Positions 51,726 to 64,000 of a stretch of 64,000 bases of DNA are shown one piece after another. Source of the stretch: Lanius collurio (Eukaryota > Chordata > Aves > Passeriformes > Laniidae); NCBI GenBank assembly GCA_020086605.1, contig JACBWW010000004.1, positions 10,399,073 to 10,463,072 on the forward strand, in the 5' to 3' direction. The translations under genes were made by a program, and so were the position numbers. Positions within the stretch are counted from its first letter, which is position 1; the number at the start of each line of letters is the position of its first letter. The notes under the pieces are model-generated. The model worked only from the letters and a program-made list of their open reading frames with translations, was not told the DNA's origin and did no database searches.

Positions 51726-54700
51726 TCTGGTTGTTTTGAAATGTGGCTTTTGCAGGATAAGGTAGATAACGTTTGGAAAGGATGTGGAGCATATTGTTTC
51801 TGTGCATTGTGCTGTCTTTTAACTGAATTTTGCCTGCTTAAGAATGTACATTGTACTTACCACATATTTCAAGAATAAATTAATCAAATATTCTCTAAGA
51901 AGAAAAGAAGTCATCAAGAGCAGAAGTCACTATTTATGTGATTGTTGTCACTTTGAATTACATTTTCAAGTATTCGGCTCCAAAAAGACAAAATCTAGTA
52001 TTGTTCCTTTTTTTTTTTAATCTCCAAGCATTAACAAATCTACTTTTAGAAAGGTAATCCTTTCCGAAAGATACAAATCCCAAGCCTTCCTACCTTGAAT
52101 CATGTACAGAAAATTTATTAAACTGTTTATAAATTGAAATGAATGTGTGCATGTATAAAAATAAATCAATGTATCAGTTTACAGGGACATGTATCTGCAC
52201 ATCTGTATCCAGAATGTGCACTGTTACCAACACTCAAAACATTCTCATGGTGTTTTCCTTAAAGGCTCAGCTTCCAGAGTCATGTAATTAAAGGGGGCTT
52301 TATTTGAATTTTAAATAAAAGTTAGTTTTTGCCTGACATATTCAAAGACTCCAATGCAATATAAATAATGTTTGAAACAAATGAGGATTTCAATGCCTAA
52401 ATGAGAGGCAAGAACCTAAGTGCTTTGTAAGTTTTATCAAAAAACAAAACCATCTAACTTTCCATTTCATTTGTTTTAAGCCAATGCCTCAATTTTTTGA
52501 AACTTTCTCACCATTTTTGGCAAGAGATTATCAATAACTGCGTTGTGATAGGGATGTTAAAAACTGCAGTAGAGGTGGGACCATGTCTGAAATGTCTCAA
52601 ATTCTTGCTCTAATCACTACAAGCCTATCTGAATTGAAGGCTGTGGCATGGAGGGATGCAAGGGAGAGTAGAATCTGCTTGATGAGACAATGGTAATTCC
52701 AATAAGAAAAGCCAAACATAGAGTGAACTCAATCAGGAGAAGGCAAGTTTCTCTGGCCCTCAGGATTTTTTAATCCACATGTTGCTTTCTGAATGCTTAC
52801 AAGGTTAAACTAATGCCAATGAAAGGGTCTTGGTATGGAACTGGAGCTCCTGAACAGCTCCTGAATGGGGACCAACCTCTTCTCTGTCAGATTCAAACAG
52901 CAGATGGAGTCCCTCAAGCTCAGATGAGTGTATTTGACAGCAATAGTTATACCATATTAAATTAGTCGCTAAATCTTTGCTCTATGTAAGCATTAATCCT
53001 CATGAATGAATGTAAAATATATAATCACCAGAGGAAAAACTCTATCTGGGATTAAACTGAACAGTTAGGCTTAACTCAGACAGGCTACAGCATGCATCCT
53101 GGTTGACACAGGATGATTTCTGGGGCAGTTGCTTAGGGCTCTGACACCTGGGTTAACCAGCATGAGCCAAGAGACAGTGAACAGGGAAAGCACCTCTTCT
53201 TGCCCACAGAAAATCATGTCTGCACAAAAGTAACACAATATTGCTGACAGCTTGTATAGTTTTGTGCAGGGAAATAATTTCTTCTGAGGTGAAGATATCC
53301 AATCTTGGCCTCTGTGCTGAGACTTAAAAATGCTAGGAAAACTTCCTTTTAGTGGTACTGTCACAAAGCACTGTGAAAAGAAAAAAAACATCAGCCAGAC
53401 CTTTCTCCTCTGGCAGGGCAGGAAAGCAACTATTCTGAGAAAGAAAGTGTAGGGTATAATAGGAGAGAAATTTGGACAGGGTAGAGAATTAGAATAGAAT
53501 AGAGAACAAGTTGGCAGTAATGGCAGAAGTGATCGTGATGTGACCAGAAGCTTGGCTGAAACCACCGACCCATATCAGTTATGCCATCTGGCATGTGACA
53601 AATGCATTTCAGTCATCACTGGCTGGGGCTGCTTTAAAGCGAGAGATGAAGCAGTAAAGGGCTCAGTGGCCCATTGCTAGTATTGTGTATCCAACAGGAT
53701 AGCCAGCTTGTGATGTTGATATTTGTTCTTTCTTACCCCAATTTAGAATAATTAAGACTTCAGGGGGGAAAAAAGGTCATTAAGAAATACAGTGGTTATT
53801 TGATTGTACTTACAAAACTAATTTTCCTCTTATTCTGATACTTACATCAACTCCATCTGTGGATGTTTGCTTTATTATTACATTTGTCAGTATCTGTAAC
53901 TGTAAAAATCTCTGATAAATGCCCTCAATTTCTCTTCTAGAGTAATGTCATTAGCCTCTAAGTGAACAAAATACTTAATTTGTTGCCATAGCAGTGGAGT
54001 TTGAGAAATACATGGTGACCTGCATAAAGAATTAGCACAAATTTGATAAGCATGTACTAGGACTATTATAAAATCAGAGATTGGATATACTGCTCTAAGA
54101 GGAACAGTCTTTGTCACAGCTACCATGCCAATTTTGTGAAAATCAGCACCACCACCCTGGCTGAATTATATCTCCCCCGCAAAAGGCTGGGTTTTTTCTT
54201 ACCTTTAATATCAGACTTGTGTAGAATTGACTATACCACCTACCTACGTGGCTAAAATAAAAGCACACTGTAGTGGTAGTAATGCTTTAGGAATCAGAAT
54301 GACAAGTGTCATAATACTGCCTTCTTAAACCTATCACAGCATCATGGCCCAAAGGCAAAGTAATGAACAGAGAACTCAAGAAAAGCAAATATTTACTCTG
54401 CTTTAGTATTTCTACACTCAAAACATTTGTAAAATGTCTCTGCTAGGCAAAAACAGGGAGCAAAAGAAGGCATGAGACTTTCCACAAGGAAGTGAAGAGA
54501 AGGCATGCAATGCTCAGTGCTGCTGAGGTCCTTGGTGTGGTACCATACCTGCACCATGTTGGTGACCCATGGCAGCATCAAGGCCCTGGCTCAGTAACAA
54601 TTAAACTGACTGACCTTGCTCCAGCATTTGAAGGCTGCCTCCTTAGAAGCCACTGAGCTGTACAGTCTCTTCTCCAAATTGGTTTGCTCCACATAGGAAT

Positions 54701-57700
54701 CCAGGAGCTACATAAGATGAAATGAGGGGTGGACTATCAGAGACTGGAACCTTGGAAACAGAAAGTGAACAAAATTGATGGAATTGGGACACTCCTAACA
54801 CAGTCTGTAGGAAAGCTGCCACACTTTATGGGAATGTATTTTTCTCAACTGCAGGTCCTAACAAATTGTCCTATATATTGCAAATTCAGGCCTACTGACA
54901 ATTGCATAGTATTCCTCAACTACTCTTTGCAGACCCAGCGTGTTTATGGACCATAAGCTGAATACTATTGGGCCTCTTAAGTGTAAGCTCATCCAGAGCA
55001 TCCATTCTTAAGAAGAGACAACAGAGTGGCTGAAAGACACTTCTACTTACTCAGAACTATGAATATTTCAGCTTAACTGTACACTGCAGCACACAACTAT
55101 AGTCACAAAGCGTGTAAATATTACAAAGTTCAGTTCAATACAAGATCTTCTGTCTTATCTGGAATGGCTGCTGCATGTGTTCCCATGGAAGAACAGGCTT
55201 CAGCCACTTACCCTTAGGAATATATGTGTTACCTGTGCTACTACCTACAGTCAACTTAAAGCCAGCTTTGACCCATCAGCAAGAAATGCAAACCACTGAT
55301 GTAGGTATACCATGAGAATGGTGGCAGGGAACCATCCTCCAACTCTCTATTTCCACCTCCTGCTACCCTGCTGCCTTATCTTGGGCAAACATTTCATGTT
55401 TGGGGCTCCCCATCTATAGAATTTGAGGAGGGAGTCTCTTGCCTTTCTTTGCAAGGGACTCCACTGATGCCCACACGAAAAACTCAGCAGGCAGCCCCGA
55501 GTGGTACCAGTCAGGCTGCAGGTAGGGTCGTTGCTGCTGAAACAAAACATTCACCTACTGTTTTGACCAAACACCTTGGGGAGCTGTAGGAAGCCTGAGG
55601 AAAAACAGCTGTTGGAGCTAGAGCCCTGGGCACTACTGGCTGCAATTATCAGCTGGACTGTGGCTGGTTTAGACTAATAAATAAACACCCTTGCACTTAG
55701 TGAAGCATATAAGCTCACTCAATACCACACTGACAGCAATAAAGGTGCCTGCAATGACCTGGCTCTTCTCCTTTTCATATCAGTTTTCTGCATGCCACCT
55801 TCCCCAGAGCTTCCAATCTCAGGGTTAAAGATCTATTTGCAATCAGTAAAGAGGGCTACATGAAGACTGAGCATTTTAAAATGCCTATAAATTGTAATCA
55901 ATAGTACTTTTAGGAAAAAAATACTTGAAGTGGATTGGAAATATAAAAAAAACTATTTGCAAAAATCACTTAAATTTTAAGTAGCTCTTCAGGTAAATAG
56001 TTTCTAAAAATTATCACTGCTTCAATACAAACATCACTATATAACTGTAGTCCCAGATATTAAACACCAAGGACTTTTCTACCACATTTCATCCAACACA
56101 ATTCTCAGTGCTTCACTCACATCCTCCAAGTATGTATTATAACCAGGCAATCTTATTACTCATTGCCATAATTTAAGAGGACAAGTACAACAACTGAAAT
56201 GTAATATCTTACTGATTTATGTAAGAATTACTAGGTGAGAGAAGGATGATGAAATCAGAAACAGGACAAGCAGATACACTGAAATATTCAAACCTGATTT
56301 TTACAACAAATTCTGCAAAATAGCCTTATGATTCCAAAGGATGCCCTCACAGTGTGCAGGAGCAAAGCTTCAGATTTCTTGTCCAAGTGCCTTTCAGTTA
56401 CTGGCATTGTTTTTTCTCTGGATACCAGGACTGCAGGCACATATGCAACACACATTCAAATCTGTGGGAAACTTTCCACATACCCGGCTGGGCTTTCACG
56501 TCAGATTCTTCAACTAAGGGACAAAGCTATCATTTCTTGGAAAAAAACACGTATGACTTTCTTTAAACATTCAGCATGAACGTCTCCACTCTCACTCTGA
56601 AAACTTCAGTCATGGTTACAGGGCTGAAGGGAACTCACAACAATTTATTTGCAAATCATACTTGAGAAGTACAGCAAGATTGTATACTTTCATACATTCA
56701 CAGCCCTACTTTCTGAATGTGTTTTGATACTAGATATTACAAATGACTTAATGGAATTATAAATTGTATTCTGCTAATACTTTAGCATCACAACTAATCC
56801 TTAAACATCACAAAAGCTTCATATTCTGGGTTTTTATGCAAGACAGATATGAAATCATTAGAAGACATTCCTTTATCACACATCATATGGCGTAACAAAT
56901 ATTATTTATTGTAGTTTTCTCAAATTTAGTCTAAGCTTCAAAGTATTTATCATAATAATTGCAAATAACAATCATGCAAAAATCTCTGAAAGGTCAAAAA
57001 TCTTAATCTAAAAGTTGAAAATAAATTGAAGTATCTGACAATCATGACCTGCAGAAAAGCATTTATTCTGCTGGAAGAGTAAATTGGGTGGGGGAACACA
57101 CCAAAAGAACATATGTAAAGATTAAACAGAAACTCTCAAGAAAATAATCTTAAATTCTCAGAGTTTTAGTCTGAGATCACTATAAATTTTTTTTTCTGTA
57201 TTTTTTTTCTCATTTATTTACTTCAAAGTTTTGATGGTATCTGTATGAGCTGGTGCAGACAGGACACAGGAACAATGACAAAACCATGGATGAAACACAA
57301 AGAGTAAACTAATTTTTGTTACCTCACCAACCAGGGATCACCAACGCAGCAGACAGAAGAGACACACAAGTGGAACATAGGAACTGCAAAGCTTGGTCCA
57401 TGGTGGAGGATCAGCAGACCTGCTATTTTTTTCAGTATTTAAGGGATTCACACAAGTAAATTTACCACTGTGCTTTAATCTTGCCCACAGGAGGGCAGGA
57501 TGCTCAAGCATGTTTGATAGGCAGCCTCTAAGGCTACCACGGGCCAATGTTTCCTAGACACAGATGGTCTACTTGTCTAAAACACAAGGTCAAACAACAA
57601 TTAGTATGATATATGTGTTTTTCAACAGCCAAACTGCAAGTGACTTGAGCGTGTTTACAGTCCTCCTCATCCATCTTCCATTTTTCACAATATCTGATGA

Positions 57701-58867
57701 CAGATTCAGACTGGTCCAATGCAGCAGGTGATGGCAGACTAGACCTGACACTATTTTGTATCATTACACCTTTCTATCTCTTGGTCCAATTCTACAGTAT
57801 CTGCAAAAGCTTTCTGGGACCTGGCCCATGGGATGGGTGATAGTGTGTGAACTGGGAGTTTCAAGAGAGTCCAAGCTGGGAATATTATAGTTTATTGCAG
57901 CCTTCAGATCTTAATTTTGAAGGGATTTTTTTTCTATTTCTTTTTATAGCTTGAAAGGTGGCACAGAAACCATCCAGCTGGTCCAAGAACCGCCAGTGAA
58001 AATGCTGAGAATCCAATGATTTTCTCCTAAATTAAAGGAAATAAGGTTAAAGAAAGCTAAACAAATTGAAACACTCTCAGAATAAGCTGTCTATTGCCGA
58101 GCAAATTACATAGTATTATTGAACTTCTACAGCTATAATTCCAGAGATGTGACAAGTTCTAAAGGAAAAATAATCCACAGAGGATTATTTTATATGTTTG
58201 AACTAGAAGCACTAGCAAGCTATGGCAGTCAGAAAGAAAAGTATCTTAGTCCATTCCATGCACCACCATCTTTATACAAGACACATTTAAAAGAATAAAA
58301 GACACACTAAAAGACATTAGGCAACTGTCTTATTTTCCTACAGATTCAGTACATTTTGTGCCTATTTCTTGAGCTTTTTATAAATAAGATCTTTATAGAA
58401 ACATTATTATTTGCTTAATAGCTACAGTACCACAGCTAACAACTATTCAGATAAAAGAGCTTTGGGTTTTTACTAACACTGGGAGTTGATTCAATAGGGC
58501 AGAGAGTTGCTGCTTAATTTAGTTAAATAAATTTAGTTGGTCTTCTAGAATCACAAGCTGGAATACTTGTGCTGGGGACTATAATCAAATCTTATAAAAG
58601 GTACCCCACAGAAATGTATTTTGTGACATGTCTCTGTAGGATGCTATGACATTCCCTTCCTCTCAGGCACAAATTTCCCTTCTAGGAAGTGGGAGGAAAC
58701 AAACTTCTTTGAGGAGCAGAGGGAGTTCCTGGGGAGAGCTGGCTTCTAGTTAGGGTGAAGAAAACAAATATTTTCTATATGAAAAAGAACAGCAAGAGAG
58801 AGGTCTTCCAAGAAGATGGACTTGCATGAGAAAGAAAATAAAGTGAAGGCTCAAAGACAGAACTCAC

Positions 58868-59004
58868 CAGCAGTCCCACTTTGTGCTCAGGCGGGGAGCT
58901 GTGGATCCAGCGGCTGCTCCAGCTGGCAGACCTGAACCAGAAGAGTCGGGATCCACGATGCATGATAGGGCTCATTATTTTAGCCCGGTGAGGAGAGAGC
59001 ACAG
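58868..59004 (-). other. Exon-like GC-rich segment upstream of UNC79 (unassigned)
   Basis: On the minus strand this segment has a possible acceptor TTTCCCAG at its 5' side and a good donor GTGAGT at 58,867. From an ATG at 58,975 it is open for 36 codons (MSPIMHRGSRLFWFRSASW, later HSSPPEHKVGLL) up to the donor. It is richer in G+C than its surroundings. I do not recognise the product. It could be an exon of a non-coding RNA, an alternative upstream UNC79 exon, or chance. Confidence 0.2.
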
Positions 59005-60700
59005 CTGGGAAATCCTGACCAACAAGTGAATACTGCTACCAGGAATTTTTCAGTCCTTTGTAATTTTCTATTGCTCAAAGCCTGTAGAATGCTGAATTCT
59101 CTTCAATGAAGACTGCTTGACAGTCAGGTCCCTTCGTTTTTAAGCCGGGTGCGAGAAGAACCAACACCTTTCCTTGGGTCATCAGCAGCAGGAGCGTGTT
59201 TGTGCCTGCTGGCTGGGAGAGGAGCACCTGGGGATGTTGCAGCCACCTCCCACGGGCTCATTGGGCTATGCTGCTGAGCCCAGGGTATGGGAGGAGTCTG
59301 TCTCTGCTGCTGATGCTGTGAGCAAAATGGAGAAAGCTGTCTGTCCTCCCACCTACCAGGACCTTAAAAGTCTTTTTTGCCCTATATTTATATGCATATG
59401 TCTCTCCACACAAATTGTTTGCACCCCAATCACACACTCTCTGGAACTCCTGTTTGCAGTTCACTTGCTACCTTCATTCAAGAAACTGACCCATAAATGA
59501 CCAGTACCTTGAATAAAATGCAGAGAATGCTCCTTCCTGCACATCCTATCCAAAGCATCATTAATCCAGGTGTACAGTGATGCTGTGAGGCTTCCCTGCT
59601 GGGAGAGCAGCTGTCCACAGGAGGGGAATGTCAAGTCACCTGCCTGGGTTCAGCATCAAAGCAAAATATGTGACAGGGTAACAGACAAAGGCAGAAAAAT
59701 GTTATCAGCATTTCTGGTAGGAGATTATTTAAGGACAGAAGTAGCTGGGCAGGCACAGAGATGGACATGTCACTTCTGCATGCAGAACTGGATGGATGCT
59801 GGAGAGCTACAGTGCCGTGGCACTAAGCCCAGGCTTAGGAGCTATTAGCTCAGGAACCAGCACCGTGCAAATTAAGCAACTCATCTTCCAGACTGGGGCT
59901 GGTTTATAGCTAGTCAGCTTTCAGCCATAGCAATCAGACATCCGACACTCTGTGCATATCTGTTTAAAATGTGTTACTTGTGCACTCAGAGGTGGAGAGG
60001 CAGGGAAGTAAATAATCCTCCCCTCAGCTACGGACTGCGCCATTTCCAGTATGGATATTTTTGAGAGATGAATTCTGAGCTCATTACATGCAGACATGAA
60101 GATTTTTACTCAACTGCAGTAAACAAGCAATTTATTAGATTTCCTACTCATTTCTAAGTATATTTTATTAATTTTTGCTGTTCTTTCTCCAGCCTTTAAT
60201 TATCAAATCCTGAATCAGATAGCTATCCTTCTCTAGGCTTCTCGTTAGAGTACACCCTTGAAGCTCATTTCCAGGACAGACTCCAACACACTGATGGTGG
60301 GGAGAGCTTGAGGGTTTTTGACAATGTGCAGGATATGTTAGCAAGGTGTGAAGAGCAAAGAGTTAGAAGTCTACACAAACAAGTGGAGATCAGTGGTTAA
60401 ACAGATATATCTGGTAGGGTATTTGCCAGAGCTATGATTTTGTTATCTTGGTAAATTTAATTGTTCAGTTTTCCATAGGATGAGACAAATTGTTTTTTAC
60501 CCTGTAAATTCTCCCCAAATACTAAATGCCCTACCTGTCTGTAACAAATACAGAATTTATCCAGAAATAAATATGTCTGAGAGATGTGTCTAAATTAACT
60601 AGAAAGCAAAAGACTGATTTTCATTCATTAGCTGAGGCAATAGCAGTTAAGCACATGGTGGATAATCCCAAGCAACCAAACTTCCCTGAGACAGACCCTC

Positions 60701-60786
60701 TAACAGCAAGAGATTGATATTTTGAAATAATAGCAAGAGATATATATCTCTAACAGCGAGAGATATATGATATTTTAAAATAATAG
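60701..60786. repeat. Diverged tandem duplication, about 50-bp period
   Basis: TAACAGCAAGAGATTGATAT with TTTGAAATAATAG at 60,701 recurs at 60,751 as TAACAGCGAGAGATATATGA with TATTTTAAAATAATAG. AT-rich non-coding DNA upstream of UNC79. Confidence 0.8.
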
Positions 60787-61398
60787 GGTTTGAGTTCTAC
60801 TACTTGTTTTCAGGTATTTGCTTTTGTATTTCATGCTCTCTACATTAACTTTCTTTCTTTTCTACAGTTGTGAGGATTGGAAACTTCATAAATTTATACA
60901 GAGATTCTCCTTTCTATCTCCTGTTCAGACTGTACTAGCATTAATTCCTATATTAAAATGAAATCAAATACTGTCATACAATAACAACAGTGCTTCTCAT
61001 TAATCTTGCCATACTTGGTACTTATTTTTCAGCTTTCTGAACATTCACTAGAAAATTGGATATGTTCTTATTTTTCTATCAAATCTTCTGTGGAGATGAA
61101 AGGGTTAAAAAGGAACATTGGTGAGGAGAGAGGCAAATAAGTTGTCTTTAGAATTGTTTTTGCTCCAAGACCAACCTTGCACCTGGGAGATATTTCTCTC
61201 AGTGTGAGAAAATTCATGTATTTATGTTCACTTGGGGTTGTTTTCTGTCTGCTAAAGAAAAGCTTTCTCACCCAGATAACAAAGTGTTGTTAACAAACAT
61301 ACCAGCATTCCTCAGACAGACTGAAGGGGGAAGGAAGATAAGAAATTTGGAGATTGTAAAACACAGTCTGGGGAAGATTTGTGCATGCCCAAGACCCC

Positions 61399-61415
61399 CT
61401 TTTTTTTTTTTTTGG
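61399..61415. repeat. Poly-T run
   Basis: An uninterrupted T tract of about 15 bases following CCCCC; a length-variable homopolymer in non-coding DNA. Confidence 0.9.
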
Positions 61416-64000
61416 AACACAGGACTCAGACCTAGCCATGTTTTGCCCCTGCTAAAATGAGGTTAGCAGCATGTGTCTCCATTTGTTTGTGAAATCCTCC
61501 AGCTAGTGAGATGATGGAATAAATCTACTTTTTGCACTTCAGCTGTGTGTTGCGGTCATCTTGGTGTTACCTGCATGTGTTTGGTTCATGCACCTTTCAC
61601 TAACTGAGCTATAAATCCAAACCACTCTTCCCCATTACCACAGTCCTCAGCTCAGAACAGTGCTGCTCCCTGGCACTGAGAGCCAGACCATGTATTTTCA
61701 CACAGCAGTGAACAATATTTGTCAGTGTCCCCCAAAAGGCTCAGCTATTCTTGGCTCAGCACTGGCCCTTCTGTTCCTCACTCAGTCTGTCTCATTCAGT
61801 GCCTGGGGATGCTCAGGCTGCTCCAGCCTCCTCTGTGCTCACGTTGCCAACACTCCAGACAGTACTTACACATCACTTGTGAACATTCGGAGTTTTCTCA
61901 CATTAAGTTTAGATTTGAAAAGCCTTTTGCTGTTCCTAGGTTTGTTATTGGTCCCTTCAGAATGGCAGGAGGACTTCAAAGCTTTCCTGGCACAGCATAT
62001 CCAGCAGCTTTCTTCTTCTTGGCTACCATAAAAATATATTCTGTATTTTTCCCAATATACCTGATCTCATGGGGTAGTTCTTTGCTCTTTCATTTCTTCA
62101 GAGCCCTACTTTTAAGAGTATTTTCTCTTTAGACTGATATCACTGGAACAATTTGATTTTGAATTCCTGAAGTCCCTTGTTCATCAGCTGGGTACCATCT
62201 CCTCACACCTTAGCTGAGGGGGCAGGTTCTAGGACAGGTTCTCTGGCCACTGGTAAAGTGATGCAGGTAATAACATTCCCATTAATGCCAGAGCAAAGCA
62301 CTTTCAATTCACAGAGACAGCACCGACCTCTGGATTTTGTAGCTCATTTTCTCCCTCATCTGCTCCTGGGGGAAGACTGTAGGTAACAGCGTAAGGCTGT
62401 TTCAGCAATTTGATTTCTGCATGAGGCTACTTATTTATTTCATTTTAAAAGGTGAGTCCAGTGTGCAGAAAGTTAATGCTGGGTCATATTTTCCATGGTC
62501 CTTGGTTTCAGAATAGAATCTGAGGGAACCAAGCCTGCTGCACAGAGAATTGTTAACCCTCCCTGGACATAAACACTGAAACCCTTATTTTAAAGAGAAT
62601 AGAACATACAGAACTAAACACAAGTTGAAACTTCTCTGAAAATTATCACTCATTATCAATAATCTTCAAATCTACAGTCCTGATAAAATGACTCCAATGA
62701 CATTATTGGAGACAGTATTTTTAATGCTTGGGGGGGTTGCGGGTTTTCTTCCTGGTCTATCTATGGTAATACTCCCACAAATAAATCTCTTGATATTATT
62801 TTTGAAAGACTATTTGTGATTGTCTTTGCTTTTTCACAGAAGAAAACATTTCAGTAGGAATGAACAAGTTTTTAACCTATTACTGTCATAAAAGATGAAA
62901 GATGCATCAAGATACAGAGGAACTCAAACCAGGAATTTTACAGTAATATAAATTCACAACAATTGTAGTGATAGTGCTATATAACCTGTATAGAACTATG
63001 GTGAAATGTAAGTATCTAATTTGAAAAATAAGTAACCAGTTAACTTGAATTTTTTTTTAATGCCAGGGCTTATTTTCCTTTAATGAGAAATTTTTAATGT
63101 GGTAACTTGCGTCCATAAGTTTCATATTTGGAAGAAAATTAATCTTATTTCTACTACTTGGACACATTTTTAAAAACTGCCTTCAATAAAATTAAATATA
63201 TTTGATATTTATAAATGTGCCAGACCTCAATAATACTTTTCCATAAATTTCAGATCAATAATAATCACACTAGAATACAGAGGATTTGGTGGTGATTCTA
63301 CTGCTTCTTTAAATACGGAGCGTGCTGTGCAATAGACACAATCTAGATGTGTTATAAATTTATTACCTTTTTTTTCTGAACCTTAGTGGAACACTTGTTT
63401 AAGCTGCACTGGAAGAAAAGGCTGGAAGTGGAGGGTTTCTTTTAATGCAACAATGAGGCTTGGCCAAAGTGAGTCCCACCCCCCCGCAGGGTAACCTGGG
63501 CGTTTCTGTCCCTCCAGGGCGCACACGGCCACCTGGGGACGGCAGAGCTCAGCCCCGCTCCCATTTCGAAAAGCTCATTCCCTTGAGTGACGTTTCCCCT
63601 GAATTTCTATCATATCTCAGAGAGAAGAACCAAATGCTGGAATCAGATGCTGTGTGTTAATAATCCAGAATACATATTGCTCAAGAGCATTGCCCAAGCA
63701 GGCTTAATAACACTGAAGTCATCACTGTGTTTTGAATAAACAAACCGTTTACAAGCTAATTATAGATAGCATTTTGCCTTGGGCATTTACTGAGTATTTG
63801 ATATTTTACAGGTTGTTTCTGAGCAGAAGAAAAATTGAAAGCAAGTATTTCTTAAACATAATCCTTCTTCTAAGAAAAACAGATGATTAATTCTTGTGTC
63901 CTTGAACACAGACATAACAGACTTCCTGTTCATGATTCTACAGCTGATTTGATTCTAAAGAAAAAAAAAGAAGTTTTAATAGTGTCCTTCCTCTCAGCTT

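Larger units (their letters stand above)
51726..64000. other. Non-coding upstream DNA (12 kb)
   Basis: AT-rich DNA with the small duplication at 60.7 kb, a poly-T run at 61.4 kb, an exon-like patch at 58.9 kb and a GC-richer patch at 63.46-63.57 kb. No open frame resembles BTBD7 or another known protein. If avian synteny matches mammals, this would be BTBD7 intron 1; that is inference. Confidence 0.65.

Noticed and set aside
50184..51878. Several open frames of 60-107 codons on both strands
   Set aside because: They lie mostly inside the CR1 fragment and are pieces or antisense shadows of a dead element.
61660..62132. Two overlapping plus-strand frames of 123 and 137 codons with hydrophobic runs
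   Set aside because: Overlapping frames of unremarkable composition with no splice support or recognised homology; likely chance in a less stop-rich patch.
63460..63660. GC-richer 66-codon plus-strand frame
   Set aside because: No known protein is recognised and it does not resemble BTBD7; too short to support as a gene.
48251..64000. Search for BTBD7 coding exons on the plus strand
   Set aside because: The large BTB-domain first coding exon of BTBD7 would be a long open frame; none of that size or sequence is present.
1..64000. CRISPR arrays, operons, tRNA or rRNA genes
   Set aside because: None visible; the few tandem repeats have two or three copies without spacers, and the sequence is a vertebrate gene region.

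Overview
The window looks like avian nuclear DNA, probably from a songbird-like bird. It is AT-rich, holds one long multi-exon gene with consensus GT-AG introns, and carries CR1 LINE remnants of the kind that litter bird genomes. There is no bacterial, plasmid or phage organisation. Nearly all short open frames are chance frames in introns or in GC-rich promoter DNA.

The gene is the 5' half of UNC79 on the minus strand. UNC79 is the large auxiliary subunit of the NALCN sodium-leak channel complex, together with NALCN, UNC80 and FAM155A. I could place 26 constitutive coding exons between 47,752 (start codon, MSTKAEQ...) and 3,409. Every junction keeps the reading frame, and together they encode residues 1-1251 plus one base of the next codon. 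An additional in-phase 66-nt exon at 2,287-2,352 looks like an alternatively spliced cassette. The rest of the gene (about half of a protein of roughly 2,600 residues) lies beyond base 1. Phases, exon order and residues agree with vertebrate UNC79 as I remember it; no alignment was run.

Layout from right to left: 48.3-64 kb is non-coding upstream DNA with a 1.5-kb CR1 fragment at 50.2-51.7 kb. About 47.2-48.25 kb is a CpG island holding the UNC79 start codon and presumably the promoter. In mammals BTBD7 lies head-to-head with UNC79, so the upstream DNA may be the first intron of BTBD7, but no BTBD7 coding exon is visible here. From 47.7 to 27 kb the first exons are separated by large introns (5.3, 5.7, 3.4 and 2.8 kb). 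From 27 to 2.3 kb exons are denser. Exons 8-12 encode a Cys/His-rich stretch, exon 18 an SPF-repeat segment, and exon 26 a basic serine-rich segment.

The most useful second looks are the cassette exon at 2,287-2,352, an in-frame alternative donor inside exon 7, a spliceable intron-1 segment (45,313-45,429) that would add an immediate stop, the Cys/His cluster, and CpG-rich patches inside exons 12 and 26. I found no evidence of an undescribed multi-gene system.
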